Positions 1 to 8,070 of a stretch of DNA of 64,000 nucleotides are shown one piece after another; position 1 is the first letter of the stretch, and every line of letters begins with the position of its first letter. The stretch spans positions 1,488,001-1,552,000 of the forward strand of contig CAWIKR010000003.1 in the NCBI GenBank assembly GCA_963836775.1, read 5' to 3'. A model generated the notes under the pieces. The model was not told the DNA's origin. It ran no database searches and worked only from the letters and a program-made list of their open reading frames with translations. Source of the DNA: DASQPR01 sp963836775. Its GTDB lineage: Bacteria; Actinomycetota; Actinomycetes; Mycobacteriales; Micromonosporaceae. Both the position numbers and the translations under genes were made by a program.

Positions 1-407
1 TCACCGGCGCGTGGCGATGCGCCAAGCGCGCCACCACCAAGATGGTGCGGGCCCGCTTCGGCCGGATGATCTTCGTCTCCTCGGTCGTTGGCCTGATGGG
101 CGGCGCCGGCCAGGTGAACTACGCGGCGAGCAAGGCCGGTCTCGTCGGCATCGCCCGGTCGATCACGCGGGAGCTGGGCACGCGCAACATCACCGCGAAT
201 GTCGTCGCCCCCGGCTTCATCGAGACCGACATGACCGCTGTGCTCTCCGACGACCTCAAGGCGCAATACCTCAAGCAGATCCCGGCCGGCCGGATGGCGC
301 ATCCGGATGAGGTCGCCGCCGCCATCACCTGGCTGGCCAGCGACGCCGCCGGCTACATCAGTGGCGCCGTCATCCCGGTCGACGGCGGCCTGGGCATGGG
401 CCACTGA
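1..407 (+). CDS. fabG: 3-oxoacyl-ACP reductase FabG, C-terminal part
   Basis: NADPH-dependent reductase of fatty acid elongation (3-oxoacyl-ACP to 3-hydroxyacyl-ACP), cytoplasmic. The reading frame is open to the left edge, so the N-terminal cofactor-binding half lies outside. The visible part has the SDR active-site block with the catalytic Tyr (codon at 120) and Lys (codon at 132) in the pattern YAASK, then the typical PGFIETDMT segment and a C-terminal DGG motif. The next gene, an enoyl-ACP reductase, starts 53 bases downstream on the same strand, so the two probably form the FAS-II reductase pair found together in actinobacteria. Family identity is secure; only the partial state limits it. 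Confidence 0.95.
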   Translation, partial: TGAWRCAKRATTKMVRARFGRMIFVSSVVGLMGGAGQVNYAASKAGLVGIARSITRELGTRNITANVVAPGFIETDMTAVLSDDLKAQYLKQIPAGRMAHPDEVAAAITWLASDAAGYISGAVIPVDGGLGMGH

Positions 408-460
408 CCCGCGACCGCCGCATTCGACAACCGCCGACAACAACCAACGAAGGACGAGAC

Positions 461-1228
461 GTGTCTGGACTCCTGGCCGGCAAGCGCCTGCTCATCACCG
501 GTGTCATCACCGATCAGTCGATCGCCTTCTCGGCGGCGAAGATTGCCCAGGAAGAGGGCGCCGAGGTCATCCTGACCGGCTTCGGCCGAGTGTCGCTGGT
601 GGAGCGGTTCGCCAAGCGGCTGCCCAAGGAAGCACCGGTGATCGAGCTGGACGTGACCAACCAGGAGCACCTGGACGCGCTGCCGGACAAGGTGCGCGAG
701 CACGTCGACGGTCTCGACGGGGTGCTGCACGCGATCGCGTTCGGTCCGCAGTCGGTGCTCGGTGGCGGGTTCCTCAGTGCCGAGTGGGCCGATGTATCAA
801 CGGCGCTGCACGTCTCGACCTACTCCTACAAGTCGCTGGCGATGGCGACGCTGCCGCTGATGTCGCCCGGCGGCTCGATCGTCGGGCTCACCTTCGACGC
901 CACCCAGGCGTGGCCGGTCTACGACTGGATGGGCGTCGCCAAGGCCGGCCTCGAGTCGGCCAACCGCTACCTCGCGAACTACCTGGGCGAGAAGGGCATC
1001 CGGGTGAACCTGGTCTCGGCCGGGCCGCTGCGGACCATGGCCGCCAAGTCGATCCCGGGCTTCGAGAAGTTCGAGACGGCGTGGACCGAGCGTGCCCCGC
1101 TGGGCTGGGAGCTAACTGACCAGGTGCCGACCGCGAAGGCGATCTGCGCGCTGCTGTCCGACTGGTTCCCGGCCACGACCGGCGAGATCATCCACGTCGA
1201 TGGTGGATTCCACGCAATAGGCGCGTAG
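461..1228 (+). CDS. inhA: Enoyl-ACP reductase (NADH), InhA/FabI type
   Basis: Reduces the trans-2-enoyl-ACP double bond with NADH, the last step of each FAS-II cycle. The 255-residue protein has the InhA-type cofactor loop GVITDQSIA (residues 14-22), a phenylalanine at 145, and the catalytic pair Tyr154/Lys161 in YxxxxxxK spacing. These are hallmarks of FabI/InhA rather than of ordinary SDRs. The start is GTG at 461 and gives the full-length N-terminus MSGLLAGKR. It lies directly behind fabG, a classic actinobacterial pairing. The last nine bases of the gene, including the stop codon, form the beginning of a downstream 39-bp tandem repeat. The symbol could equally be fabI. Confidence 0.95.
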   Translation: MSGLLAGKRLLITGVITDQSIAFSAAKIAQEEGAEVILTGFGRVSLVERFAKRLPKEAPVIELDVTNQEHLDALPDKVREHVDGLDGVLHAIAFGPQSVLGGGFLSAEWADVSTALHVSTYSYKSLAMATLPLMSPGGSIVGLTFDATQAWPVYDWMGVAKAGLESANRYLANYLGEKGIRVNLVSAGPLRTMAAKSIPGFEKFETAWTERAPLGWELTDQVPTAKAICALLSDWFPATTGEIIHVDGGFHAIGA

Positions 1229-1311
1229 CGCCGCGTGCATTGGCTCAGTCACGCGATTGGCGCGTAGCGCCGCGTGCATTGGCTCAGTCACGCGATTGGC
1301 GCGTAGCGCCG
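1220..1311. repeat. 39-bp tandem repeat overlapping the inhA stop codon
   Basis: Two full 39-bp copies (starting at 1221 and 1260) and a third partial copy (from 1299) of a unit beginning GCGCGTAGCGCCG. The first copy starts inside the last codons of the enoyl reductase gene and includes its TAG stop, so each later copy carries the same TAG context. The two full copies look identical. There is no sign of coding function. Confidence 0.9.
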
Positions 1312-1325
1312 TAGGCGAGTTGCTT

Positions 1326-1370
1326 ATTGGGGGTCGTTGTCCGTTTGTGGGACGGGTAACGGCCCCCAAT
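1326..1370. terminator. Long hairpin between convergent genes
   Basis: ATTGGGGGTCGTTG pairs with TAACGGCCCCCAAT across a short inner stem (CCGT/ACGG), giving a nearly continuous stem of about 19 bp with a 7-base loop and a few G-T wobbles. It lies between the convergent inhA and acetyltransferase genes, so a bidirectional terminator is the simplest reading. No U-tract is evident. Confidence 0.6.
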
Positions 1371-1405
1371 GATGCGAGCGGCCCAACCGGTCGCGCCGCT
1401 CGGCT

Positions 1406-1780
1406 CTAAAGATCAAATTCCAGGAACACCATGCGGTACGGATTCTCCGGTGGCGGCGGCACAATCCGGTAGCCGAGCCGGCGGTAGAAGTCGATAACGT
1501 GCTGGCGGTTCGGGCGTACGTCGAGCGCGATGGTCTGGAACGTCGCGGCGGCATGTTGATGTGCGACCGCCATCAGGTCCCGGGCCAGGCCGGTGCCACG
1601 GTGGCTGGGCCGCACGTAGAGCCGCTTGATCTCCGCCACGCCGGGACGGCTGGGCACCGGCCGGACGCCGACACAGCCCACCCCGACCGCACCCTCGTAC
1701 GCGACGAACCAGGCGCCCGGGTGCGCGTACACCGACTCGGCGGCGTCGCACTCGGCCTCCAGCGCCGGCGGCAGTTCCAT
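1406..1780 (-). CDS. GNAT family N-acetyltransferase, N-terminus probably frameshifted
   Basis: Acyl-CoA-dependent N-acetyltransferase; substrate unknown. The 124-residue frame contains the acetyl-CoA-binding block IKRLYVRPSHRGTGLARDL (motif A, R-x-x-G-x-G/A) and the C-terminal FYRRLGY segment. The first in-frame ATG (1780) would remove the first beta strand and helix of the fold. In the next frame, directly upstream, a coding-like stretch from GTG 1874 ends in MREYM, resembling the missing GNAT N-terminus. A one-base shift near 1785-1815 would join them into about 155 residues. The gene is therefore either decayed by a single indel, affected by a sequence error, or uses a short start. It is convergent with inhA. 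Confidence 0.75.
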   Translation of the reverse strand: MELPPALEAECDAAESVYAHPGAWFVAYEGAVGVGCVGVRPVPSRPGVAEIKRLYVRPSHRGTGLARDLMAVAHQHAAATFQTIALDVRPNRQHVIDFYRRLGYRIVPPPPENPYRMVFLEFDL

Positions 1781-1922
1781 CGTCCCGAAGCGATTCGTAC
1801 TGCGTGATCATCATGTATTCGCGCATGAGTCCACGTGCGGAGTCGCTGTGCCGGTCGGCGACGATGAGGGCCACGGCACCATCATCCGGGCCGATGCGGC
1901 AGGCTGAGGCACGGGGTGCAGG

Positions 1923-2951
1923 ATGGTCCACATGCCGTACGACGCCTTTCTCCTGGTCTCCTTCGGTGGACCGGAAGGCCCCGACGAGGTGATGCCGTTC
2001 CTGCGCAACGTCACTCGCGGCCGGGGCATCCCGGAGGAACGGCTGCTCGCGGTCGCCGAGCACTACCAGCATTTCGGCGGTGTCTCGCCGATCAACCAGC
2101 AGTGCCGTGAGCTGCTGGTGGCGATCGAGAAGGAGTTCCGGGCCGGCGGAATCGACCTGCCGATCTACTGGGGCAACCGAAACTGGGAGCCGCTGCTGAC
2201 CGACACGGTCGCGGCGATGCGCAATGACGGAATCAAGCATGCCCTGGCGTTCGTGACCAGCCCGTACGGGTCGTATTCGTCGTGCCGGCAATATCTGGAC
2301 GACATCGAGCGAGCCCGGCACGCGGTCGAGGACGCACCGGTGATCGACAAGATCCGGCACTACCACGATCATCCGGGGCACATCACGCCGCACGCGGAGG
2401 CGGTCCGCACCGCCCTGGCGGAGCTGCCCGCCGGGCGCAACCGGATCGCGTTCACTGCCCACTCGATCCCGACGTCGATGGCGGCGACCGCCGGTCCCGG
2501 TGGTGGAACGGATCGCTACCGGGCTCAGCTCACCGAGGTGTGCGAGCTGGTCGTCGCGGCCGCGGCTCCGGGCGTCGAGTGGGACCTGGTGTGGCAGAGC
2601 CGGTCCGGGCCGCCGAGCGTGCCATGGCTCGAGCCGGACATCAATGACCACCTGCGGACGCTGCGCGCCGATGGCCTCACCGGTGTCGTGGTGAGCCCGG
2701 TGGGCTTCATCTCCGACCACCTCGAGGTGGCCTGGGACCTGGACAACGAGGCCCGGGCGACGGCGGGTGAACTCGGCCTGAACTTTGTCCGCGCCGGGAC
2801 GCCGGGCACCCACGAGGCGTTCGTGGCGATGATTCGGGACCTGACCCAGGAGCGGCTGGCCGGCATCCCGCGGCAGGCGCTGGGAAACGTGCCGACCTGG
2901 GATGAGTGTCCGGTGGGCTGCTGCCCCGCGCCGTCACGTCCGGCTCGGTAG
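1923..2951 (+). CDS. hemH: Ferrochelatase (coproporphyrin/protoporphyrin)
   Basis: Inserts Fe2+ into the porphyrin in heme synthesis; in Actinobacteria the physiological substrate is usually coproporphyrin III (gene also called cpfC). The 342-residue protein has the N-terminal LLVSFGGPEGPDEV and FGGVSPIN blocks, the metal-binding His180 in TAHSIP, and Glu268 in SDHLEVAWD. A C-terminal cysteine group (329, 333, 334) with Cys121 fits the [2Fe-2S] cluster known from actinobacterial ferrochelatases. Starts ATG 1923 and ATG 1932 are both possible. It is transcribed away from the acetyltransferase, and a phosphatase gene follows about 250 bp later. The 3' end including the bases before the stop is partly repeated downstream. 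Confidence 0.96.
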   Translation: MVHMPYDAFLLVSFGGPEGPDEVMPFLRNVTRGRGIPEERLLAVAEHYQHFGGVSPINQQCRELLVAIEKEFRAGGIDLPIYWGNRNWEPLLTDTVAAMRNDGIKHALAFVTSPYGSYSSCRQYLDDIERARHAVEDAPVIDKIRHYHDHPGHITPHAEAVRTALAELPAGRNRIAFTAHSIPTSMAATAGPGGGTDRYRAQLTEVCELVVAAAAPGVEWDLVWQSRSGPPSVPWLEPDINDHLRTLRADGLTGVVVSPVGFISDHLEVAWDLDNEARATAGELGLNFVRAGTPGTHEAFVAMIRDLTQERLAGIPRQALGNVPTWDECPVGCCPAPSRPAR

Positions 2952-2984
2952 CGCGGCGCCCGTCGCAGTCACGTCCGGCTCGGT
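2933..2984. repeat. 17-bp direct repeat spanning the hemH 3' end
   Basis: GTCACGTCCGGCTCGGT occurs at 2933-2949, running into the hemH TAG stop (2949-2951), and again at 2968-2984 in the spacer, a 35-base period. It resembles the stop-adjacent arrays elsewhere in the window, in a minimal two-copy form. The remaining spacer to 3191 shows nothing else I can support. Confidence 0.8.
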
Positions 2985-3191
2985 CCGGGCGCGCGACCTC
3001 CGGGCTCGCCAGCGCTGCGCGTCCACGATGGAGGGTGCCAGCACGTGCAAGATCGTGTGCGTCCGAGGTCGCTATCACGTCCGCCGTGCTCAAGATCGTG
3101 CACTTGATCATGGAGTCGGGGCCGGAAAACCGATCGGCATCGCCACCGGACCAATATCGCGCCCGAAACGTCGCCGTCACAATGGTCTTGG

Positions 3192-3203
3192 GACAATGTT
3201 GCC
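3192..3203 (+). promoter_or_regulatory. Leaderless -10 element of the HAD phosphatase gene
   Basis: GACAAT at 3192-3197 is followed by six bases and then ATG 3204. With a -10 hexamer at this distance the transcript would begin at the start codon. The same hexamer-N6-start arrangement occurs at several other genes in the window. Confidence 0.55.
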
Positions 3204-3983
3204 ATGACTGAACGCAAACCCGTCGAGTGCTGGCTGACGGACATGGACGGCGTGCTGGTCCACGAGGGACAGCCGGTTCCGGGCGCCCCGGAGTTCATCG
3301 GCCGGCTGCGCTCGTCGGGCAAGCCGTTTCTGATCCTCACCAACAACTCCATCTACACGCCGCGCGACCTGCAGGCGCGACTGGTGCGGATGGGCATCGA
3401 CGTGGACGAACGCAATATCTGGACGTCGGCGCTGGCAACCGCGCAGTTCTGCGACGACCAGCGGCCGGGCGGGAGCGCTTATGTCATCGGCGAGGCCGGT
3501 CTGACCACTGCGCTGCACTCGATGGGGTACATCCTGACCGACCATGAGCCCGACTACGTGATTCTGGGTGAAACCCGCACCTACAGCTTCGAGGCGATCA
3601 CCACCGCGATTCGTCTGATCAACACCGGTGCGCGGTTCCTGGCCACCAACCCGGACCCGACCGGACCGTCCAACGAGGGTGCGCTTCCGGCCTGTGGCGC
3701 CGTCGCCGCGCTGATCCAGAAAGCCACCGGCATCGACCCGTACTTTGTCGGCAAGCCGAACCCGATGATGATGCGATCGGCGCTGAACAACCTCGCCGCG
3801 CACTCCGAGACGACCGCGATGATCGGCGATCGGATGGACACCGACGTGCTGTGCGGGCTGGAAGCCGGCCTCGAGACGATACTCGTGCTGTCCGGCATCG
3901 CGACCCGCGCCGATGTGAGCCGGTTCCCCTATCGCCCGTCGCGGATTGTCGACTCGGTCGCCGATCTGATCGACGAGGTTTAG
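3204..3983 (+). CDS. HAD-IIA family phosphatase (NagD-like)
   Basis: Haloacid dehalogenase superfamily phosphatase acting on phosphorylated sugars or nucleotides; the precise substrate cannot be read from the sequence. At 259 residues it has motif I DMDGVL (Asp13 nucleophile, Asp15 acid/base), the LTNNS motif II (44-49), Lys184 in GKPNP, and motif III GDRMDTD (208-214). The alpha/beta C2 cap between motifs II and III defines subclass IIA. The start ATG 3204 lies six bases behind a -10-like GACAAT, with no Shine-Dalgarno needed. It stands alone, followed by a short tandem repeat and a convergent gene. Confidence 0.9.
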   Translation: MTERKPVECWLTDMDGVLVHEGQPVPGAPEFIGRLRSSGKPFLILTNNSIYTPRDLQARLVRMGIDVDERNIWTSALATAQFCDDQRPGGSAYVIGEAGLTTALHSMGYILTDHEPDYVILGETRTYSFEAITTAIRLINTGARFLATNPDPTGPSNEGALPACGAVAALIQKATGIDPYFVGKPNPMMMRSALNNLAAHSETTAMIGDRMDTDVLCGLEAGLETILVLSGIATRADVSRFPYRPSRIVDSVADLIDEV

Positions 3984-4023
3984 GTCGCGCTTCGCGAGCC
4001 GCCGCGCTGCAACGAGCCGGGGT

Positions 4024-4080
4024 CGAGATCAGAGCCGTGGTTCGAGATCAGAGCCGCGGGGCGAGATCAGAGCCGTGGGA
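4024..4080. repeat. 19-bp tandem repeat next to a convergent stop codon
   Basis: CGAGATCAGAGCCG occurs at 4024, 4043 and 4062 (period 19), followed by a degenerate copy that runs into the 3' end of the minus-strand gene. Read on the minus strand, the units share CTGATCT with the last codons and stop (CTGATCTGA) of that gene. This is another array seeded at a gene terminus. Confidence 0.8.
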
Positions 4081-4860
4081 TCAGATCAGTGGCGCGTTGC
4101 AGGCCGCGACCAGCGCTCGACGGCACGCCGTGGCCAGCGGTCGCAGCACGTCGTCGCGGGCCTGAGCCTCAAAGCTGTTGACGGCGCCGCCAGGAGCGCT
4201 CTCGTCGGCCAGCGACAGAATCCGGTCCACCGCGCTGGCCTTGGCGAACAGCCGGCGAGCCCGTGGATCGTAGCCGGGCGGGAGCTCGGTGCCGCCGTCC
4301 GGACGTCGGAGCGTCGCGATCGCGCCGGACAGCTCGGGCCGCCACTGGGCCACGTCCAAGCGGGTCAGCGCGGTCGCCGCGTCGAGAATCGCGGCGTTCA
4401 GGTCGGCCTCGGCCTCGCCCGCACCGCCGCCCATCGGTGCCGGGGGAGCGGTCGGCAGCGTGAACGTCCGCCACACCACGGTGGCGAAGGTGTCGCCGGA
4501 GCCGGACGTGTATTCCCGTACCTCCGGGACGAAGCCCAGGCGGCTGGCGACGACCCCCTCGCCGGCGAGCAACGCGGCACCGGTGAAATCGCCGGGGCCG
4601 GGCAGGCCGATCGGATCGCCGGGCGCCGGGAGCACCAGCCGGATCTCGTCCGGGTGCAGCTTGGCGAGGACCGCGAGCGCTTCCCGCAACGGCACGTCCA
4701 TCCACGTGCCGGGGGCGTCGGCGACCACGTGCTCCTCGCCCATCTCGATCTCGCTGGGCAGCTCGTCGTAGGGCACCAGACCGGCGCGCCAGGACCGCGT
4801 CCACGCCACGAACCGGCTGGAGCGCCGGATCGCGGTGGCGGTGGAAGCTGCCTGGGACAT
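4081..4860 (-). CDS. Conserved actinobacterial protein of unknown function
   Basis: A 259-residue soluble protein, no signal peptide and no transmembrane segment. I recognise no domain. It has an N-terminal segment rich in Arg/Trp (RRSSRFVAWTRSWRAGL) and an acidic region, then a Pro-rich central stretch, and ends in a helical segment. ATG 4860 is preferred because TAGGCT lies seven bases upstream as a leaderless -10; a more upstream ATG at 4890 adds only ten residues. Codon usage and third-position GC look native, so it is very probably real. Confidence 0.75.
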   Translation of the reverse strand: MSQAASTATAIRRSSRFVAWTRSWRAGLVPYDELPSEIEMGEEHVVADAPGTWMDVPLREALAVLAKLHPDEIRLVLPAPGDPIGLPGPGDFTGAALLAGEGVVASRLGFVPEVREYTSGSGDTFATVVWRTFTLPTAPPAPMGGGAGEAEADLNAAILDAATALTRLDVAQWRPELSGAIATLRRPDGGTELPPGYDPRARRLFAKASAVDRILSLADESAPGGAVNSFEAQARDDVLRPLATACRRALVAACNAPLI

Positions 4861-4920
4861 GTTCCGTAGCCTACTCAACCGGGCCGGCACCGGCGGGAGG
4901 CTCTGGTGCCAAAAAGAGAT

Positions 4921-6234
4921 CTAGCCCAGGTCCGGCCACACCTCGCGGGTGAAGACGAACGTGGCAATGTCCAGTTCGGCGGGCTGCCCGGAGGTGTCCC
5001 GGCGTACCATCATCGATTCCCCGTCGTTCATTCCGGAATGGCAGCGCCACCGGTCGACACCGGACTCGGCGAACCGCCACGGGGTGCCACCATCGCCGCG
5101 ATAGGTCAGCACCAGCTCGCCGTCCCAGACCGCGTCGTAGGCCCGCCCCATCCACCACCAGGCGCCGAGCAGCGGGACCACGTGGTCGGGGGCCGGTGCC
5201 GCGGCCGGCTGCCAGGTTCGCGCCGGTGGCGGCGCCAGATCCAGGACCTTATTCAGTACGCCTACGGCCAGCCCCGAGATCGATCCGCGGTTCATGGTGT
5301 ACGCGTTGACGAACGCCGCCACTCCGTATCCGCTGCTCCGGTGCACCAGCAGCGCCGCGAGGTAACCCGGCATCGAGCCGGTGTGACCGACGAACAGCCG
5401 GTCGCCGCTGCGGAACGTCTCTAGTCCCAGGCCGTGCGCGCCGGACCAGTCCGCGTCGTGCATCGACACCGGGTGACACATCTCGTCCAGCGTCTCCGGT
5501 GCGAGGACCGCGGAGTTCGGGGTGGTGAGAAACCCGGCCCACCGGCCCAGGTCGTCCAGTGTGGACCACAGCTGTCCGGCCGGAGCCATCGCGCCGGCGT
5601 CGTGCCGCGGCTCCTCGCGGAGCGTCCCGTCGTAGGGGTGCACGACGTATCCGGTCGCGTACGGCTCGATCGGGAAGTAGCTGGTGCGCGTCAGGCCCAG
5701 CGGTTCGATCACCCGGGCCCGCAGCGCATCCCACCAAGTGTCCCCGGTGACCTTCGCGATCACGGCGCCGAGCAGGCCGTACCCCAGATTGGAGTAGTGA
5801 TGCCGGCGCATCGGGCGGTGAATCAGCGCCCCAGCATCGACGTCGGCCAGCAGCGAATCGACGTTGCCGCCGGCGGCCCGCTCCCACCAGTCGCCGTGGG
5901 GCTCCCGGCGCAAGCCGCTGAAATGGGCGAGCACCTGGCGGACGGTGACCGGCCCCAGGTCCAGAGCGGGCAGGTAAGCCGCGAGTGGCGCGTCCAGCTC
6001 GACCAGGCCGGCATCGCGAAGCTGCATCAGCAGCGTCGCGGTGAAGGTCTTGGAGATGGATCCGATTCGCGACTGGGTGTCCCGGGCCAGGCCGCTGCCG
6101 GCGACCGCGGCATGGATTACCTGACCATTACGGACGACGCCGACCGAAACCCCGGGCACCCGGGCGTCCCGCTGGCTCGCCTCGACAATCCCGGCGATCT
6201 GGGCGATAACCGAATCGGACAGTGGCGAAGTCAT
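4921..6234 (-). CDS. Serine hydrolase, class C beta-lactamase family
   Basis: Member of the beta-lactamase/penicillin-binding-protein-like transpeptidase superfamily; likely an esterase or peptidase rather than a true resistance enzyme. The 437-residue protein carries the SxxK nucleophile motif as S59-I-S-K62, the YxN motif as Y147-S-N149, and the HxG variant of the KTG triad as H284-T-G286. A C-terminal beta-rich domain of about 100 residues follows, as in the longer family members. There is no clear signal peptide. ATG 6234 follows TAGGGT by eight bases, again suggesting a leaderless transcript. It is divergent from the NfeD gene, with about 95 bases between. Confidence 0.88.
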   Translation of the reverse strand: MTSPLSDSVIAQIAGIVEASQRDARVPGVSVGVVRNGQVIHAAVAGSGLARDTQSRIGSISKTFTATLLMQLRDAGLVELDAPLAAYLPALDLGPVTVRQVLAHFSGLRREPHGDWWERAAGGNVDSLLADVDAGALIHRPMRRHHYSNLGYGLLGAVIAKVTGDTWWDALRARVIEPLGLTRTSYFPIEPYATGYVVHPYDGTLREEPRHDAGAMAPAGQLWSTLDDLGRWAGFLTTPNSAVLAPETLDEMCHPVSMHDADWSGAHGLGLETFRSGDRLFVGHTGSMPGYLAALLVHRSSGYGVAAFVNAYTMNRGSISGLAVGVLNKVLDLAPPPARTWQPAAAPAPDHVVPLLGAWWWMGRAYDAVWDGELVLTYRGDGGTPWRFAESGVDRWRCHSGMNDGESMMVRRDTSGQPAELDIATFVFTREVWPDLG

Positions 6235-6328
6235 GGACACAGACCCTAGCGCGAGCCGCTGAGCAGCAAAGATCAGGTCCTGGAGATCGGGTATCGCGTC
6301 AGGTGCGCGGGCGTGCCACGATTCCAGT

Positions 6329-6754
6329 GTGTGGATTGTGTGGCTCATTGCGGCAGTTGCCTTGGGCGTGGCCGAGATCTTCAGCGGCACGCTTATTCTG
6401 ATCATGCTGTCGGCCGGTGCCGTCGGCGGAGCGTTGACCGCCGCGCTCGGTGCTCCGGTGTGGGCTCAGGGTCTGATCTTCGCCCTGGTCTCGGCGCTGG
6501 CCCTCGTCGGCCTGCGCCCCACGTTGCAGCGGCATATTCATACCTCCGGGGACAGCGCCCCGATGGGCCTCGAAGCGATCGAGGGCTCGCCCGGTCTCGT
6601 GCTGGAGCGAGTCGACATGGATCATGGATTGATCAAGATTGACGGCGAACTCTGGAGCGCCCGCCCCTACGACGCCAGTCAGACATTCGATCCGGGCGAA
6701 CGCGTCCGGGTCATCGAAGTCCGGGGCGCGACCGCCCTGGTTTGGAAGGAGTAG
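6329..6754 (+). CDS. NfeD family membrane protein
   Basis: Short NfeD protein (141 residues): two or three N-terminal transmembrane helices (about 3-23 and 27-65) followed by the OB-fold NfeD C-terminal domain (75-141) with the EGSPGLV and GELWSARP segments. NfeD proteins partner with SPFH/slipin proteins in membrane microdomains and quality control, and the slipin gene follows at once. GTG 6329 gives the standard N-terminus. It shares a transcript with the slipin, whose Shine-Dalgarno AAGGAG lies within the last codons of this gene. Confidence 0.9.
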   Translation: MWIVWLIAAVALGVAEIFSGTLILIMLSAGAVGGALTAALGAPVWAQGLIFALVSALALVGLRPTLQRHIHTSGDSAPMGLEAIEGSPGLVLERVDMDHGLIKIDGELWSARPYDASQTFDPGERVRVIEVRGATALVWKE

Positions 6755-6756
6755 TC

Positions 6757-7851
6757 GTGGGCGGAGGAGAGGTCATCGGGATCATTCTCGCGGCCGTCGT
6801 CGTCATCTTCGTAATCGTGACGCTGTATCGGATGGTGCGAATCGTCCCGCAGCAGCGGATGGACGTGGTCGAGCGACTGGGCAAGTATCACCGCACGATG
6901 AAGCCCGGAATGAACCTGCTGGTGCCGTTCTTCGATTCGGTGCGCACCAAGGTGGACATGCGTGAGCAGGTGGTGAGTTTCCCGCCGCAGCCGGTGATCA
7001 CCTCCGACAACCTGGTCGTCTCGATCGACACGGTGCTGTACTTCAAAGTCGTCGACCCGGTGCGGGCCACCTACGAAATCGCCAACTTCCTGCAGGCGAT
7101 CGAGCAGCTGACCGTCACCACACTGCGTAACGTGATCGGCTCGATGGACCTGGAGAAGGCACTGACCAGCCGCGATGAGATCAACCGGCACCTGTCCGGC
7201 GTTCTCGACGAGACCACTGGTCGCTGGGGGATCAAGGTGACCCGGGTCGAGATCAAGGCGATCGAGCCGCCGCCCAGCATCCGTGACTCGATGGAGAAGC
7301 AGATGCGCGCCGAGCGGGACCGTCGTGCGGCGATCCTGACCGCCGAAGGTGTCAAGCAGTCTCAGATCCTCACCGCCGACGGTGACCGGCAGGGTGCGAT
7401 CCTGCGGGCCCAGGGTGAACGGGAAGCTCGGATCCTGCAGGCCGAAGGTCAGGCCAAGGCGATCCAGACAGTGTTCAACGCCGTGCACAATGCCGACCCG
7501 GACCCGAAGGTGCTGGCGTACCAGTACCTGCAGGCTCTGCCGCAGATCGCGGCCGGCCAGGCGAACAAGATCTGGATCATTCCGGCGGAGATGACTAAGG
7601 CCTTGGAGGGCATCAGTGGTTCGCTGACCGGCCTCCTGCCCGGGTCCGGTCCGATTCAGCCGGCCGAGGTCGCCGCGGCGGCCGACGAGATTCCGACCGA
7701 GGCGCTCGACGAGGCCCTGGCCGCAGCCCGCGCCGCGGCGGCGGAGACCGAGAAGGAAGCCGTCAGCGGCACGCCGAGCATCACCGCCGGTGGTCCGCTG
7801 ACCGCGTCGAGTTTGCTCGGCGACTCCGAAATCGAGAAGCAGAAGGACTGA
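6757..7851 (+). CDS. SPFH/band 7 (slipin/stomatin-like) membrane protein
   Basis: Membrane-anchored SPFH protein (364 residues) that scaffolds membrane domains and probably works with the NfeD protein encoded just upstream. One N-terminal transmembrane helix (about 6-25) precedes the SPFH domain (RIVPQQRMDVVERLGKY through VTRVEIKAIEPP), a coiled coil rich in Ala/Glu/Arg (about 185-240), and a low-complexity C-terminus rich in Ala/Glu. GTG 6757 is chosen because AAGGAG lies five bases before it; a TTG at 6742 would overlap the previous gene. A strong hairpin follows at 7863. Confidence 0.93.
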   Translation: MGGGEVIGIILAAVVVIFVIVTLYRMVRIVPQQRMDVVERLGKYHRTMKPGMNLLVPFFDSVRTKVDMREQVVSFPPQPVITSDNLVVSIDTVLYFKVVDPVRATYEIANFLQAIEQLTVTTLRNVIGSMDLEKALTSRDEINRHLSGVLDETTGRWGIKVTRVEIKAIEPPPSIRDSMEKQMRAERDRRAAILTAEGVKQSQILTADGDRQGAILRAQGEREARILQAEGQAKAIQTVFNAVHNADPDPKVLAYQYLQALPQIAAGQANKIWIIPAEMTKALEGISGSLTGLLPGSGPIQPAEVAAAADEIPTEALDEALAAARAAAAETEKEAVSGTPSITAGGPLTASSLLGDSEIEKQKD

Positions 7852-7862
7852 GCAGATGGGCT

Positions 7863-7900
7863 CCGGCCGCGCCCCGTGGTTCGCCACGGGGCGCGGCCGG
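7863..7900 (+). terminator. GC hairpin after the NfeD-slipin operon
   Basis: A perfect 17-bp stem (CCGGCCGCGCCCCGTGG and its complement) closed by the stable tetraloop TTCG, 11 bases after the slipin stop. There is no U-tract, as is usual in high-GC actinobacteria. Confidence 0.85.
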
Positions 7901-8070
7901 TTCGCATGTCGGGTCGGTCGAGCCGTGACGTCAATGGCACGGGCCGGGTCGCAGATGTCGACGCTTCGCAAGGCACACAGTTGGGCTGAATCGCCGTAAA
8001 TCCGCCCTCATCACCGGCCCGCCTGTCAGGATCGAAAGCCAGGAGTCGGGACGATCCGCGTGACCCGGCC

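Noticed and set aside
1413..2813. Minus-strand open frame of 466 codons over hemH
   Set aside because: Mostly antisense to ferrochelatase. Only its short part near 1785-1874 is of interest, as the missing GNAT N-terminus.
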